Shown here in pieces: positions 1 to 10,559 of a DNA stretch of 64,000 bases. The notes beneath the pieces were generated by a model. That model saw only the letters and a program-made list of their open reading frames with translations, was not told where the DNA came from and did no database searches. Where the stretch lies: the NCBI GenBank assembly GCA_958450325.1, contig OY288257.1, positions 36,305,018 to 36,369,017 on the forward strand, given 5' to 3'. Made by a program: the position numbers and the translations under genes. This DNA is from Agrostemma githago (Eukaryota > Streptophyta > Magnoliopsida > Caryophyllales > Caryophyllaceae). The first letter of the stretch is position 1. Each line of letters begins with the position of its first letter.

Positions 1-346
1 GCCGTACTGGGCTACAGACGCGACTTAACAATGACCATTAAAGGCTACAACACGCCTAGGTGGGGTAGCTTATCCCCCTAAAAAAAGAAAGAAAAAAACT
101 TCTAAGTCTGGTGAATCCGTCGAGCGAAACTCACTATCTACGTGACCTCGTGACCTTTGCGTGGATGTTTCGGTCTCCGGAGAGGGTTTCGGTTACTTCG
201 GGAGGTCGTTCCCGATGTCCAAGTTGTCAGGTGATAGTTATGACAACAACGCGGGGTTGATGCCTCGAGTTTTCGGCTGCTCGAGAGGCTAAGGACTTAG
301 GAATGGACGCCCAGACTAAGGCGGCCGGAAGTTGGATCGCTCGGGT

Positions 347-448
347 TCAGGCGACCCGATACCTGGGCGCTTGGGCTTAGGCGGTCAAGTTCTTGTTTAT
401 GGAAATTTTCAAAGTTTCCTAATTGTTGTGGGATTAGGGCTATATATA
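347..448 (+). promoter_or_regulatory. Putative promoter of the antisense ORF: CGCCT/AGGCG-type inverted motifs plus TATA box
   Basis: A TATATATA box lies at 441-448, about 75 bases before the ATG at 522. Upstream at 347-392 is a GC-rich cluster with GCGCTTGGGCTTAGGCG. A very similar motif (GGCGCCTGGGCTTAGGCG) lies beside the TATA box of the D LTR at about 37370. The arrangement suggests a promoter that drives the plus-strand ORF against the orientation of the element. No transcript evidence is available from sequence alone. Confidence 0.5.
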
Positions 449-521
449 CGAGTTACGGGCGCTTGTTTTAGACATACTAAAATATTCAGTGTGTCTATAG
501 TTCCTTGTATTGTTTTGGGTC

Positions 522-1728
522 ATGTCGGGTTTCGGGAATTTTCTGACCGAGTGGGCGGGTCGCTTTAAGAAATGTGACCTCGAAGTTTGTTCAGGTGATG
601 GGTTGTCAATGGTCGTCGCGTTGAGTCGGGTTAAAGTACAGGATGACTTCTTGCTAGCATGCTCTAAGTTTTGGGACACAAAATCTCATGTTTTTGCTTT
701 TCCCAGGGGTAAGGTCTGCCCTCTCCCAGAGGAGCTAGACGCCATAGGTGGCTGGAGTTCAGTTCGACCTTGTGTGCCTTTCGGAGACGACGCTTTTGTG
801 GAACGGTTTCGTCATTTTTTAGGCCTTTCTTCGTTGGAGGAGGCTAAAGTTTTCTTTGGCAGGGATAGTATTGACCTGGGGTTGCTTTTCAGGACATTCT
901 CACAGGCCGGTTCCTACGATATTTCAATTCTAGCATGTAGGCGGGCTTTTAACATCACGGTGGCTTGTTACTATCTTTTCGAGGATGCGACAGCGCGTGA
1001 TGGTTCGGGTAATCCTTGGGTTCTGGATGTCGTAATTGGGATGGAACATGGACGATCACCCTCTTTGCTTATTTTGGGTGAGCTCATTCTAGGCCTCGAT
1101 GCTTGTGCCCAACTCCATCGGGCTCCTTTTCGGGGTTCTAGCATTATTTTGCAGGTGCTTATGGTGTTATAGTTATTTTTTGGCTATTTTTGTTGTTGTG
1201 TCTTTTGTGAGGTTGCTTTCGAAAGCGTGACGTTTTGTCGTGGTTTGTGCAGGTTTTGCTACAGGAGAGGCTTAGTTTGGTCGACCCTCCTTGGGGTATC
1301 AAAGGTTATAACTATAAGGGTTTTACGGTTCGTAAGATGGTGCAGGCATGGGGCGCTGGTCATCCTGAAGAAAAATGGCTCTCCCACTTGGACAGTGGAC
1401 AGGTGACTATCAGGTGGGCCGTTCCGTGGTGGCATATTAATGGACCGACCGAATTTCCCTTTTCGCCTCGACTCAGGTTATGCTAATATTATCCCTACGG
1501 GACCCGGTTTACATTTATCCTGGCGAGTTGGCCAACCAAATGGGGGTGAAATCAACCGCTTCGGAGACTGCTAAGGGTGTCTTTAGGTTTGACTCATGGA
1601 TAGAGAATTCGTTTAGCAAGTGTAGGGTGTCTTGGAAACATAAATTCTCACACCCCATCGTTATAGAGAGTGTCCGACCGACCGACATTACATCCTCCCG
1701 GCAAGGGGTTTATGAATACCCGTCATGA
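522..1728 (+). pseudogene. Additional antisense ORF of D, DUF7745/plant-mobile-domain-like, with one intron and a frameshift
   Basis: ATG at 522; exon 1 runs to 1154. A 98-base intron (1155-1252) starts GTGCTT and ends TTTGTGCAG, and exon 2 starts at 1253 in the same phase, so splicing keeps the frame. Exon 1 contains KFWDTKSHVFAF followed by VCPLPEE; exon 2 contains IRWAVPWWHI. These resemble the FWD..hvF.f...lcPt.EE and W..PWW patterns of plant DUF7745 proteins, which are related to the plant mobile domain. After about position 1480 the homologous reading (DPVYIYPGELANQMG) continues in another frame to the stop at 1728, so the copy is frameshifted. Tat/Ogre elements are known to carry such extra ORFs, often antisense; their function is unknown. 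Family naming is from remembered motifs, not from a search. Confidence 0.55.
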
Positions 1729-1757
1729 CAGAGTAAATCGAAAGTAGGAAGACCGCG

Positions 1758-1967
1758 GTGTCAGAGGATAAAGAGGCAATTCAAGAAGACGTCGCTAAGC
1801 GCCTGACCAAAGACAGCGTTACCGATTCTAGTGCCGTTAGTTCATCTGTACAGGCCATGACTGACGAGACCAATATTGAAGGTGCTAGTGATGAGAAGAA
1901 ACATGGCTGGATGAGCCCGCCTTTGGCTAAGGCGGTGGAAGCTTGTATTAAGAGGGGTCGATGGTGA
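1758..1967 (+). pseudogene. Short acidic ORF after the antisense ORF, probably its displaced C-terminal tail
   Basis: Sixty-nine codons rich in Asp, Glu, Ser and Lys, starting 30 bases after the stop of the preceding ORF and in another frame. It has no recognisable domain. The simplest reading is the frameshifted, disordered C-terminal tail of the DUF7745-like protein rather than a separate gene. Confidence 0.25.
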
Positions 1968-2237
1968 AAGACCCGAATAAACCTGACCAGATGGCGATGG
2001 GAGAAGGATGTTTGGAAAGGTAGAGCCCAACCATTTTGTATTATGTTCTATTAATTTGTATTATGTGGTGTATTAGTACTAGTTTTTGTGGTGTTTTGGA
2101 CACGTTATCGTTTGCCGGAATAGTCGGATTTCAGATGCTTGATGTAAAGGCCTCGACAAAGGCTCGATTTAACTGATTTTTAATATTAATGAGAAGCACA
2201 TTTTTTTTTGTTTATTATGTTTTTTTTTTTGTGGTGG

Positions 2238-2478
2238 CTCGCAACTCGATTCTTCATTTTATCCGGAGCGCCCTTTCGGGTTTTCACTCCGTCCTCGGCT
2301 CACCGTTTTTTTTACTACGGCTCGCAACTCGTTTCTTCATTTTGCCCGGGGCGCTCTTTCAGGTTTTCACTTCGTCCTCGGCTCGCCATTTTTTTTTACG
2401 ACGACTCGCAACTCGTTTCTTCATTTTGCCAGGGGCGCCCTTTCGGGTTTTTACCCCGTCCTCAGCTCGTCGTTTGTG
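2238..2478. repeat. Tandem repeat, about 2.9 copies of an 83-84 bp unit
   Basis: Copies start at 2238, 2321 and 2405 with CTCGCAACTCG and contain TTCTTCATTTT, a GGGGCGC or GGAGCGC core, TTTCGGGTTTT and CGTCCTC. The spacer ends in a T-run in the first two. Amplified tandem repeats in the 3' untranslated part are known from some Tat-lineage elements such as Retand. Confidence 0.75.
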
Positions 2479-4134
2479 CTTCATCGTTAGAATCACTCAT
2501 TAATCGGAACACTAAGAAAAGGGTTCCTGTTTGCATGTGAATCGAGCAATCGATTTTTGTTATTTTATTGGTTGTACCCGGAGAATGGTTGCCTACGTAT
2601 CTGTGTTTGGACGGAATCAAACCATGTTCGTAGTTCTTTCAGATGTGAGTGATTTTGCTTTAGACTCGTTATGCCAATTATTGATGCGAAATTTTTCGGG
2701 TGTATTGCATGGGTTTTCACCCCATTTTAAGAACCCAGATGAAGTGACCGGGTGTGACCCCCTTGAAAGTAACAATTAGCGAGATACCGCGTTTGGGTCG
2801 GGGTGACTGGTTTGGACGGTTTTGGAATGTGGAGCTAGGTAGTAAATGGCTTTGGTGATTTGAAATCTGGAGCTATTTTTGTGGAGTTAGGCAATGTGGT
2901 TACGGTTTCGTGATGTGATAGGAAAGGGGAAGCTGAGTAAAAATGACTCAGACTTTAATCGGGTGGGATGTAAATTACGTGGGATCTGATTTCCATGTCT
3001 GATCCTAATGGTTGGGTGATGCGCGCTGTCGCTGACACGCATGCAAACAATATTTTTAGTCCCAACTAACTACAGTGCAGTAGCGGTAAGTCGGGGTCGA
3101 ACCACAGGGACGCGGTTAAGCATTATCGGTCAAGTTCGGCAGTAATTGCGATTGGGGTCAAGAAGGGGGTTTTGGGACGAGATGAATTAAACTAAGGCAA
3201 GCGAATCAATTAACTAAAACGAGAAACAATGATGAAAAAGGCGTTACGGAGAGTATGGGGAATCAGAATTTAAGACAAGGGTACAAGCATCACAAGAATT
3301 ATCACAAGATGAATAAGGGAGGTACCACCTTTCGGTTTTCCTACCAACCTAGCCTAAACTCGCTTTCGCGACAAATAAACTAAAGTCTAAAGCCGAGATT
3401 ACCCAAACCCCGACTTTCCCCATATTGATTTGAGTGAGTCAAGCTAACCTGGGTGATCAAGCTAGGTCCACCGGACACAACAATCCCATGCAAGACATAT
3501 CACCCTCAAATGCCATAATTCTCACAAAAAAAAAAACGAATCTAGAATTCCTCCTCCCCTAACCCCCTAACTAAAATCTACTCACTACCCATGCTAAACA
3601 TAATAAAACAAGAAATAAGGAGGCTAAGAGAAAAACTAAACATCCTTGAACTAGAGAAAAGATAATTAATCTAAAACAATAAAGGAAACTACACTAACAA
3701 AACAACAATAAGAAAGAAAATAAACAACAAGGCAAAAGAAAAGAAACAAATGCTAGAGATGAAAATGATGGAAACAAACAAAGGAGAGAGAAAAACAAAC
3801 AAACAAACAATGACAAACAACACTAACATAAAAAGTGACAAGACAAACAAACAATGGATTAAAAGACAAATAAAAGGAAACTAATTAATGAAGAAAGAGA
3901 GAAAGAAAGAAACTACCAACAATGAAGAAAACTAAAGGAAGAAGATGAAGATTAACCTAAATATGAATCTTCAAGAAATAATACAAAGATCTTGTCACCA
4001 AATCCTTGCAAACCCTTAAATCTTAAAAATAAAACTCAAATCTTCAACAAAGATGGAAGCTTGATTGCAAATTATAGAGTAGATTTAATTTAAACTAAGA
4101 AAGTTTTCTAAATCTGTGGAGTTTTTCTATGTAA

Positions 4135-4159
4135 ACTACTACTACTACTACTACTACTA
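4135..4159. repeat. (CTA)n microsatellite, short allele in 3' LTR of A
   Basis: About 25 bases of CTA repeat; the matching site in the other LTR (31923-31967) is about 45 bases. The two tracts were identical at insertion, so the difference arose afterwards. Confidence 0.9.
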
Positions 4160-4374
4160 TGGAGATCTACTAAACTACCCTAACCTAAGGAGGCACACTT
4201 AAGGCACAAATTGAAATGAAAACCTAGGGTTACTATATATACTAAACCCTTAATGAGTCACACAACTTAAGGCCCAAATCCAATCTTCCTTCTTTTAATT
4301 AAACCTTCATCCTATGCATCTTCACATGGCAAAAATTCACCCTGCGATTAATTGGCATCCATGAGCTAACACCG

Positions 4375-4445
4375 CCGGGTGAAACTTCACCCGGTGGGCG
4401 AAATTTCGCCCGGTGGTGACTCATCGGGTGAAACTTCACCCGATG
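4375..4445 (-). promoter_or_regulatory. Three perfect palindromes upstream of the LTR A TATA box
   Basis: CCGGGTGAAACTTCACCCGG (4375-4394), GGGCGAAATTTCGCCC (4396-4411) and an 11-bp-armed palindrome centred on GGGTGAAACTTCACCC (4422-4445). On the element strand they lie about 150-200 bases upstream of the TATA-like box. They match the motif type in the internal cluster of the same element (28589-28925). Dimer-binding regulatory sites are an inference. Confidence 0.6.
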
Positions 4446-4746
4446 GTTTTCCGCCTCTTTTCCGGTCTCATTCTTTTCCGATCGATTGGATTACTTGAAC
4501 TTTCAGTCGTGTGCTTAGCTCTTCGGACTGTATCCCTCTCTTTCATGCTCATAAAGCTCGGACACGTTTTTGGTCGAAAATCCTATCAAAATAGACAGAA
4601 AACTACCAAAAACACGTAAAATGCAAAAGAGAGACACTAATGCGAGAATTACTCAAAATACGGCGATAATCGCGCTTTAGTCTCGCAAAACGGAGGAAAA
4701 ACGGGTCTAAATGAGAGGAAAAACGGTCCAAATTTGATACACAACA

Positions 4747-4783
4747 ATTCGCCCACACTAAATCATTGCTCGTCCTCGAGCAA
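4747..4783 (-). other. Terminal polypurine tract of A with upstream hairpin
   Basis: Directly next to the 3' LTR. The element strand reads TTTAGTGTGGGCGAAT before the LTR TG. It is preceded by a perfect 7-bp hairpin, TTGCTCG at 4766-4772 pairing with CGAGCAA at 4777-4783, with element-strand loop AGGA. The polypurine tract primes plus-strand DNA synthesis in LTR retrotransposons. Confidence 0.75.
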
Positions 4784-6403
4784 AGACCCATAAAGAAATT
4801 AGCTACTACTACTAAGCTCGACTATGCTAAGCCGATACGAGGCAATTAACGGGCCCGCTCCGTCCCTTCAACTCACATTGAGATACTCATGAGGTAAAGT
4901 ACCTCCATGCAAGGCAAGTTGGGTCTTGCTCAAAATTGGGGATGCGACTAACACACACACACAAACACATAAAACAAAAAAGACGCACAGAAAGATAGCC
5001 GCAACCAAAGAAAATATAAATCACCGAATCCCTCATCGAAATGGCAGGAAAGCACCAATTCTAAGCTTAAGATAAGTGAGAACACTACCATGTTAGTCAC
5101 CAAAATTGACATAGACAAAATACTCATAGGATGACAATCAAACAATAAAAACATTGAGAATTACCAAGGTCCTTCTAATTCCACTAAAGATGCCTACAAC
5201 GGGACGATAAATGGAGTGGAAATGTGAGAACCATGGAGTTAGTAAGCACTGTAGACCAAACAATGTGAGGGTCGTCCCAAACTCAAGAAAGCCGATTAGA
5301 CCAAACAAAAAGTGGACAAGTGTTTGCAAAATGGTAGGGATCGACTAATCACCGCTATTTTCCTTCCTCGGGACTCGGTCCTCTAGTAGGCATTTCGCGG
5401 CAAATAATCGACCAAGTGATTATTTGGGGTTTGGGAACAATTTTTGAGATTTTGAATTTCTTTTCGGTTTTCTTTCTTTCCCCATTATTTCGGTTGAAGG
5501 TTTTTTTTTGCCCTTCTTCTTCATTTTTCCCTTTTTCTTTTTATGTAGCCCATATTTGGCTAGATGGTTCATTTGAGATCAAACATTTTTTTGCAAATTT
5601 ATTTGTAGTAATGGGTGAATGGTAGAGAAATAGGCTAGCCATGTATGCATCCCCTACGAACCCACAAAAAGATGGAAATTTGGACTAAGAAGTAGCTTCT
5701 CAAGTAAGGTCACCTAAGAGAACGGGAAACGGTAACCAAGGCCTTATCACTCCATGGGTGGTCAAAGTGGTCAAATGCAAATCCCGATGTAGACTCCTAG
5801 TAGAGAAGACGGACTCATGGTAAAAATTCAATGCAAAAATTGGTTCAAGATCATTCTACTAGAAATATGTCCAAAAATCAAAAAGGGTTGCTAATAAGGG
5901 AGTAATAAACACTCGGCCTAAACTCAAAATCGGGTTTTCGAAAATTTTACCTAGACAAACTATACACAAAATGAAAAAGAACACAAAAAGAACAAAAACA
6001 CGAAAAGAGCAAAACAAAACAAAATACACAGGTATAGCCAAGCACTCCAAACTCCATCAAGTCAACACAATCCACAACCAGCAATTCCAAAATGTTCACC
6101 AACTGAACCTCCAAATAACATACAAGCCCATACTCCCATGCAAAAGAGAAAAGGGAAAGAACAAGTGTAGAGGATATTACCAAATTGTCTTCGATTTCAC
6201 TACCTCAAGTCCATATGCTAAATGGTCGTTGGTGTACCTACGAGAAGGAGAATGCAAAGCGATACAAGTGACACAAAAAGGAGAATAAAAGGAAAACTAA
6301 GAAAAAGAAAAAGAAGGATGAATTTTTTTTTTGGGTTTTTGGTTTTTAAAGGAAAAATGCAAAAGAAAAGGAAGAAAAGGGTGATGAAAAGGATAGTAGA
6401 TCC
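4784..6403 (-). other. 3' non-coding region of A, between the two polypurine tracts
   Basis: No coding gene. It is homologous in layout to 12170-13925 (B), 54795-56521 (N) and 62178-63879 (C). It holds the long stem-loop listed separately and A- or T-rich tracts. Open frames here are low-complexity and not credible proteins. Confidence 0.7.
5341..5411 (-). ncRNA. Conserved long stem-loop in the 3' region of A
   Basis: Arms at 5341-5355 and 5397-5411 pair over about 14 of 15 positions counting G-U. The loop region contains GGACTCGGTCC at 5371-5381 (GGACCGAGTCC on the element strand), itself a small hairpin. The same structure occurs in B (12739-12808), N (55909-55977) and C (63261-63329) with different arm bases. 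The function is unknown. Confidence 0.6.
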
Positions 6404-6441
6404 CTCCCCCACACTAAAATTGTGCATTGTCCTCAATGCAC
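6404..6441 (-). other. Internal polypurine-tract copy of A with 8-bp hairpin
   Basis: The element strand reads TAGTGTGGGGGAG, matching terminal polypurine tracts of this group. It is preceded by the perfect hairpin GTGCATTG (6422-6429) / CAATGCAC (6434-6441) with element-strand loop AGGA. The position well inside the element suggests a central polypurine tract, but use in priming is inferred. Confidence 0.65.
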
Positions 6442-7132
6442 TAATAGGGGAAGAATCGAAAAAGAAGAAAAAGAGAAAATAACGGAAAATCTTTTTGAAT
6501 TTTTATGGTTTTTTGAATTTTTTTGTGTTTTTTCAAAAACTAGTTTCTTTGTCGCGCGCTACGCGCACGTATGGTTAGGTACGATTCGTGTGTGTATTTT
6601 GATGGCGCATATTGTTGTCATTGATTGTCGAATTGTTGGCATAATTCGAACTATTGTTTGTGGTTTTTTTCTTCTTTTTGTCATACGTTTATAGTTCTAA
6701 GATAAAACTATCTACTAATCTAGGAAGTACGAGTTGTAATATCATATTGCGCAAAACAGGCTGATTTAATACAAAAAAATGTTAATCTTGATTTTTTTCC
6801 CGCCATTTAAAGCGAGGTATGAAAAAGGACCATAGTTGAAGGTACACTAAAAAAAACCACGAAATCAAGTGTGTTATACAAATTCATAAAAACATATTAG
6901 CGGACCACCTCGATATGTTTACCGCTTAGCAACGCCGAAGCTATCATATATGCCCTTTGTATCTCCAAAAATAAAATAAGTAAACAAATAATCATAATGG
7001 GAGATATCCTTTTTCTATCATTTGACACAAGGACCAACAAATAGATTGGGGTTACAGAATATGATGTTTCTCAATTAGTGATTGGAGATATACGAGAATT
7101 AATACTCCGTATCAAAAAAAAATGTTTCTCAA

Positions 7133-7955
7133 TTAGAGATTGGTAAGAAAAGGTTGAAGCTGCATCATAGCTTTTCTTTTCATTTGATCTCTTCTCAGTT
7201 TTTTAAAGGCTTTCTCCATACAAGAAAAACTTTAGGAATCTTAAACCTGAAAAGGCTAATTTACCGTCATCTCACGACAAAATAGTGAAAACTTGAATCC
7301 GCAGGACAAAAAGATGCAAGGAGAATTTGGAAAAATTGAAAGAACAAGGTGGAAAGGGGGAGGAAATCAGTAAGGGAGGAGCGATACCCTGTCAAATGTT
7401 TATGCCGACAATAGTCCCTGAGCACTTCATTTGACAAGTACAGCTTCATGTTGTCTAATGAATCAACTCTCTCAGCCAAAACCCAATTTTCTCTGATTTG
7501 AATACATGCAACAACCATTTCGCCAAGGCGTGCATTTGGTATCTCGGTGACCACAAACCGATGAAATACCCGGATGTAGTGATAAAATAGCCTCCACCTA
7601 TTTCACACTGATTTGCAATATGAATAATATTGGAGTAGATGACTGTCTTTCATAGAATAATAAGAAAGGAATAGAAGCGACGCTAGATTGTATAAGACTG
7701 TATCAACAGACCCAAACCAATCCACGGTGAAAGATCCACACTTGCAGTCACGTAGCAAGCGGAATACCAACAAACATATCTCTTACCTCTTCAGGATACA
7801 CATTCTCCCCTCCACTTTTGATTTGACCGTTTCCACGCCCAACCAGCCACAAGTTTCCAGCAGCATCAAATTGTCCAATGTAACCTGTTTCAAACCAATC
7901 TTCACCAAAATCAGACACTATAGTGGTATTCGTACCCCAATAACGAATCATTAAG
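7133..7955 (-). pseudogene. Captured 3' exons of an AAE14/MenE-like 2-succinylbenzoate-CoA ligase
   Basis: Three exon-like blocks on the minus strand. (1) About 7955-7787 encodes DWFETGYIGQFDAAGNLWLV and then GQIKSGGENVYPEE, ending GAG|GTAAGA. (2) 7597-7388 starts after ATAG with VEAILSLHPGISSV and continues with IPNARLGEMVVACIQIRENW. (3) 7246-7133 starts after TTTTCAG with FKIPKVFLVWRKPF and ends at a stop. SGGENVYP and the KIPK..VLWRKPFP stretch are typical of the C-terminal domain of plant AAE14, which makes OSB-CoA in phylloquinone synthesis. A one-base frameshift follows HPGISSV, and the lysine-containing STGK segment is missing in exon 3. It is therefore a non-functional capture within the Helitron. 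Confidence 0.75.
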
Positions 7956-8025
7956 ATAATCAACTCGATACCCAATAATTCTTAACTCTAAATTCGCCCT
8001 CATTTGAAAAAAAAGACTTTATTTA

Positions 8026-8178
8026 GGCTCTGTTCTTTTTTACTTATATTCAGCCAGTTTCAGTTTAGTTTAGTTTAGTTCAGTCCCAGGAGGCTTATTT
8101 TGTCTTTGTATATAAACCCACTTCAGTTAAGTTAAGCTAAATTTAACCTAGTCAATTTCAATCCAAAAGAACAAGGCC
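8026..8178. mobile_element. Small MITE in the Helitron
   Basis: Terminal inverted repeats GGCTCTGTTCTTTT (8026-8039) and AAAAGAACAAGGCC (8165-8178), 153 bp, no coding content, flanked by TA on both sides. The superfamily is not certain. Confidence 0.55.
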
Positions 8179-8349
8179 TAAAAACCCAAATGGAGTGATT
8201 ATAAGTACGCTTGAGAAGCTCATCCATGGCCTTTAAGAGCTTAAACAATGTCATAGGCAAAATATATAAAGACATTGAAGAGTAGTTCATAATTATCATT
8301 CGATCTCACATAAAATTGTAAGGTTGTCAGAAGTGAGAGTGATTAGAAC

Positions 8350-8660
8350 CTTCTGCAGCCATTTCTTTACACGTGTGTGCAGTGGAGTAGCCTCTTTAGC
8401 ATTATTTTTATTTTTCTTGATGTCGCATATAGTTTCTAGCATGAATTCCATCTGCAAAATTCAGATGTCGTCAAATAAAGCTTCAAGGAGCTGTAAAAGT
8501 CAAATACATAAGGGGCCGTAAAAGTCCTACTCTTTTGCCATATTTCATTGCCTCCACATATCCAAGGTCGACCTTTATCTGATCATTATCCCACCCTTGG
8601 ACAATGAGGATAAAGTCTTTCATGACAGTAGGATCGTCACCTCTTATCTTAATTCCACAA
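8350..8660 (-). pseudogene. Captured NOM1/SGD1-like (MIF4G) gene: downstream exons
   Basis: Minus strand. Exon 8660-8595 encodes CGIKIRGDDPTVMKDFILIV. Exon 8451-8350 starts after TTTTGCAG and encodes MEFMLETICDIKK and HTRVKKWLQK, ending AAG|GTTCT. These match the pattern of NOM1/SGD1, a nucleolar MIF4G-MA3 protein of small-subunit ribosome assembly. They continue the exons at 24508-25288 in the same orientation; the shared intron is split by the LTR at 8765-24018. There is no complete ORF. Confidence 0.7.
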
Positions 8661-9864
8661 CTTAATAGAGAGAAGTAAAACAGGATTGGTTACTTAAACA
8701 GATTTATCGGAACTTAACATTACTCAAATTGGAAGGGCACCTGCAGCTTTGCATTAGATATATATGTGGACATGACGTAGGTCCACCCCGACGCGGCCAC
8801 GCGCGGGTTTGGGTAGGCGAATGAATCTCGTGGTAAGATTGATCTCGGGTTGAAATTTAAATCGTAGTTGATGTCGCCACCGAATTTTGTGGGAATTCGG
8901 ACCCGTTCGAACTCACTCGACACTTAGGCGTTTCGTGTACAAAACACGGCCCACTTTTAGTGTTAGAGCTTATGAGTTCGTCCCATCGCATTACGATACC
9001 GACGCCGAGTTATCAGATATCGTGCATCGAATGACTCTCGTATGCCAAACGTTTCGGACATCCGAAAACCATGGTTCTGAGTAAGGGGTGAGGGTACATG
9101 TTGGGAAGCCCACAATGAAAACCCAACCCCGCCCGCTCTTAGCGACCTCTACAAAAATACCGTTCGAATTTCGTGTACGCGCGTTAGTTTAATGATGAAA
9201 TGTTATGCAAACAATATTTTAGCTAAGCATGTGAATTACGTGTGAACTACGTCATTTTAATGCATCTAAATTATCGTCGAAGTTGTTTAGCATGTGATGT
9301 TCATTTAAGGCAATAAATGGCAAACATCAAAAATAGAAAACTCGTAAATAAATTACAAATTACACGGGCGGAATACAACCCGGAATTTACAATACAACGA
9401 GCGATAAAATAATAATCGAAATAGAAAACGGTAAATATTAACTATAAACGGACCCGTAAATATTAAATATAAGCTAGACCGTAAAATGAATAAATGGACG
9501 AACTTCGATTAAATACACATTATATTGTGTATTAAACGGAGGACGGAGACTTTAATACGCGCTCGCGTATGAGACCGAAGCGTGGTACTAGCTCGATCCC
9601 GGGTCTCGATGCCTTGTCCCGACTTATCATATTGAAAGATTGGTGTCTAGATTAGTCATGCGTCGCATACGACTGAGGAGTCATCGACACAAAACTAGTC
9701 GTGTAAGACACTAGTAAAAGTCGTGAAAATAATAAAATAGAATAAAATGCACGAGTTTTGAATAAGGAATCACGTGATTGACTTTGCACGCGTAGACCGA
9801 AGTCTTAGAAAAGATTGAGGCTTGAAAAGCGTTTAGAAGCTCACGATGTAGTCCAAAAGGGGAC

Positions 9865-9986
9865 CACTCGATCGAGTCATGGTCGGGACTCGGTCAAGTG
9901 ACCCTGTTACAGACCTTCTGCCTCCTTTTTGGAGTGCTACTCGATCGAGTGGACTATGTTACTCGATCGAGTGCCTCCTGTACGAG
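9865..9986 (-). promoter_or_regulatory. CTCGATCGAG-type palindromes in the 3' half of LTR E
   Basis: Copies of ACTCGATCGAGT at about 9867, 9951 and 9972, with degenerate copies between. They correspond in position to the second cluster (47095-47395) of the related LTR. No TATA box is obvious next to them. Confidence 0.5.
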
Positions 9987-10559
9987 CTACTGCTCGTTTC
10001 GAAAAGGTGACAGTTTCGTTTTTTATTTATGCAAAATCGATGGTCGACCGAGCTATGTAAAAATATTATATGATTTGAACTCAACTCGATTTACGGTGCC
10101 TATAATCGTGTATTATACAATTATAAGACCGACATCGGAATTTTATAAAAAGTGTTATAAGATCGAAAAAATTGATTAGTGACAAAATTGTCTCCCTCCG
10201 CGTCACGACACCGATACTAATCCTTACGGATTATGTGGTGTCGATTTTCGCATCAACGGATTAAATACTAATATCGGAAATGGAATCGGACGCGTTCAAC
10301 TACGTACGACCATGATCGCGTTACGCCCATAAGTGCTTGGGGCGGCGCTCCTCGAAAGGGTGCCACCTCCGTCGCGACTTGTAAAGGGATTAAATGGACT
10401 TGGAGCGGTAACGTAGTCAAACGCATTCAATCCGAAATTTTTATTATTATATAAATATACGCGGTACATAAATATAAGTGACGATAAAATGAACGGAAAT
10501 TAAAATGTAACAATAATAAAAATGTTAGTATTAGGATTAGTATAGTAATAATATATATG

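Larger units (their letters stand above)
1..3016 (-). mobile_element. Left part of Ogre/Tat-like LTR element D (interrupted by element A)
   Basis: This stretch is one half of an element split by the insertion of element A; its other half resumes at 32581. Seen: an antisense ORF with its own TATA box, a three-copy tandem repeat, and no pol motifs. The terminal LTR on this side is not visible and probably lies before position 1. Positions 1-340 and 2030-2230 hold no gene I can recognise. Assignment to D rests on the TTGGG duplication that flanks element A, which makes 3016 and 32581 adjacent before the insertion, and on the known habit of Tat-lineage elements of carrying an extra antisense ORF between pol and the 3' LTR. 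Confidence 0.6.
3017..4746 (-). repeat. 3' LTR of element A (1730 bp)
   Basis: Near-identical to 30837-32575 along its length. The main visible differences are small indels and the length of a (CTA)n tract. On the minus strand it starts TGTTGTGT and ends CGCATCA. A TATA-like TATATA lies at about 4233 (minus-strand reading), with palindromes upstream of it at 4375-4445. Confidence 0.9.

Noticed and set aside
6540..6570. GC-rich hairpin that could be read as a transcription terminator
   Set aside because: The CTAG end, A^T target site and matching TC 5' end at 25915 identify it as a Helitron terminus.
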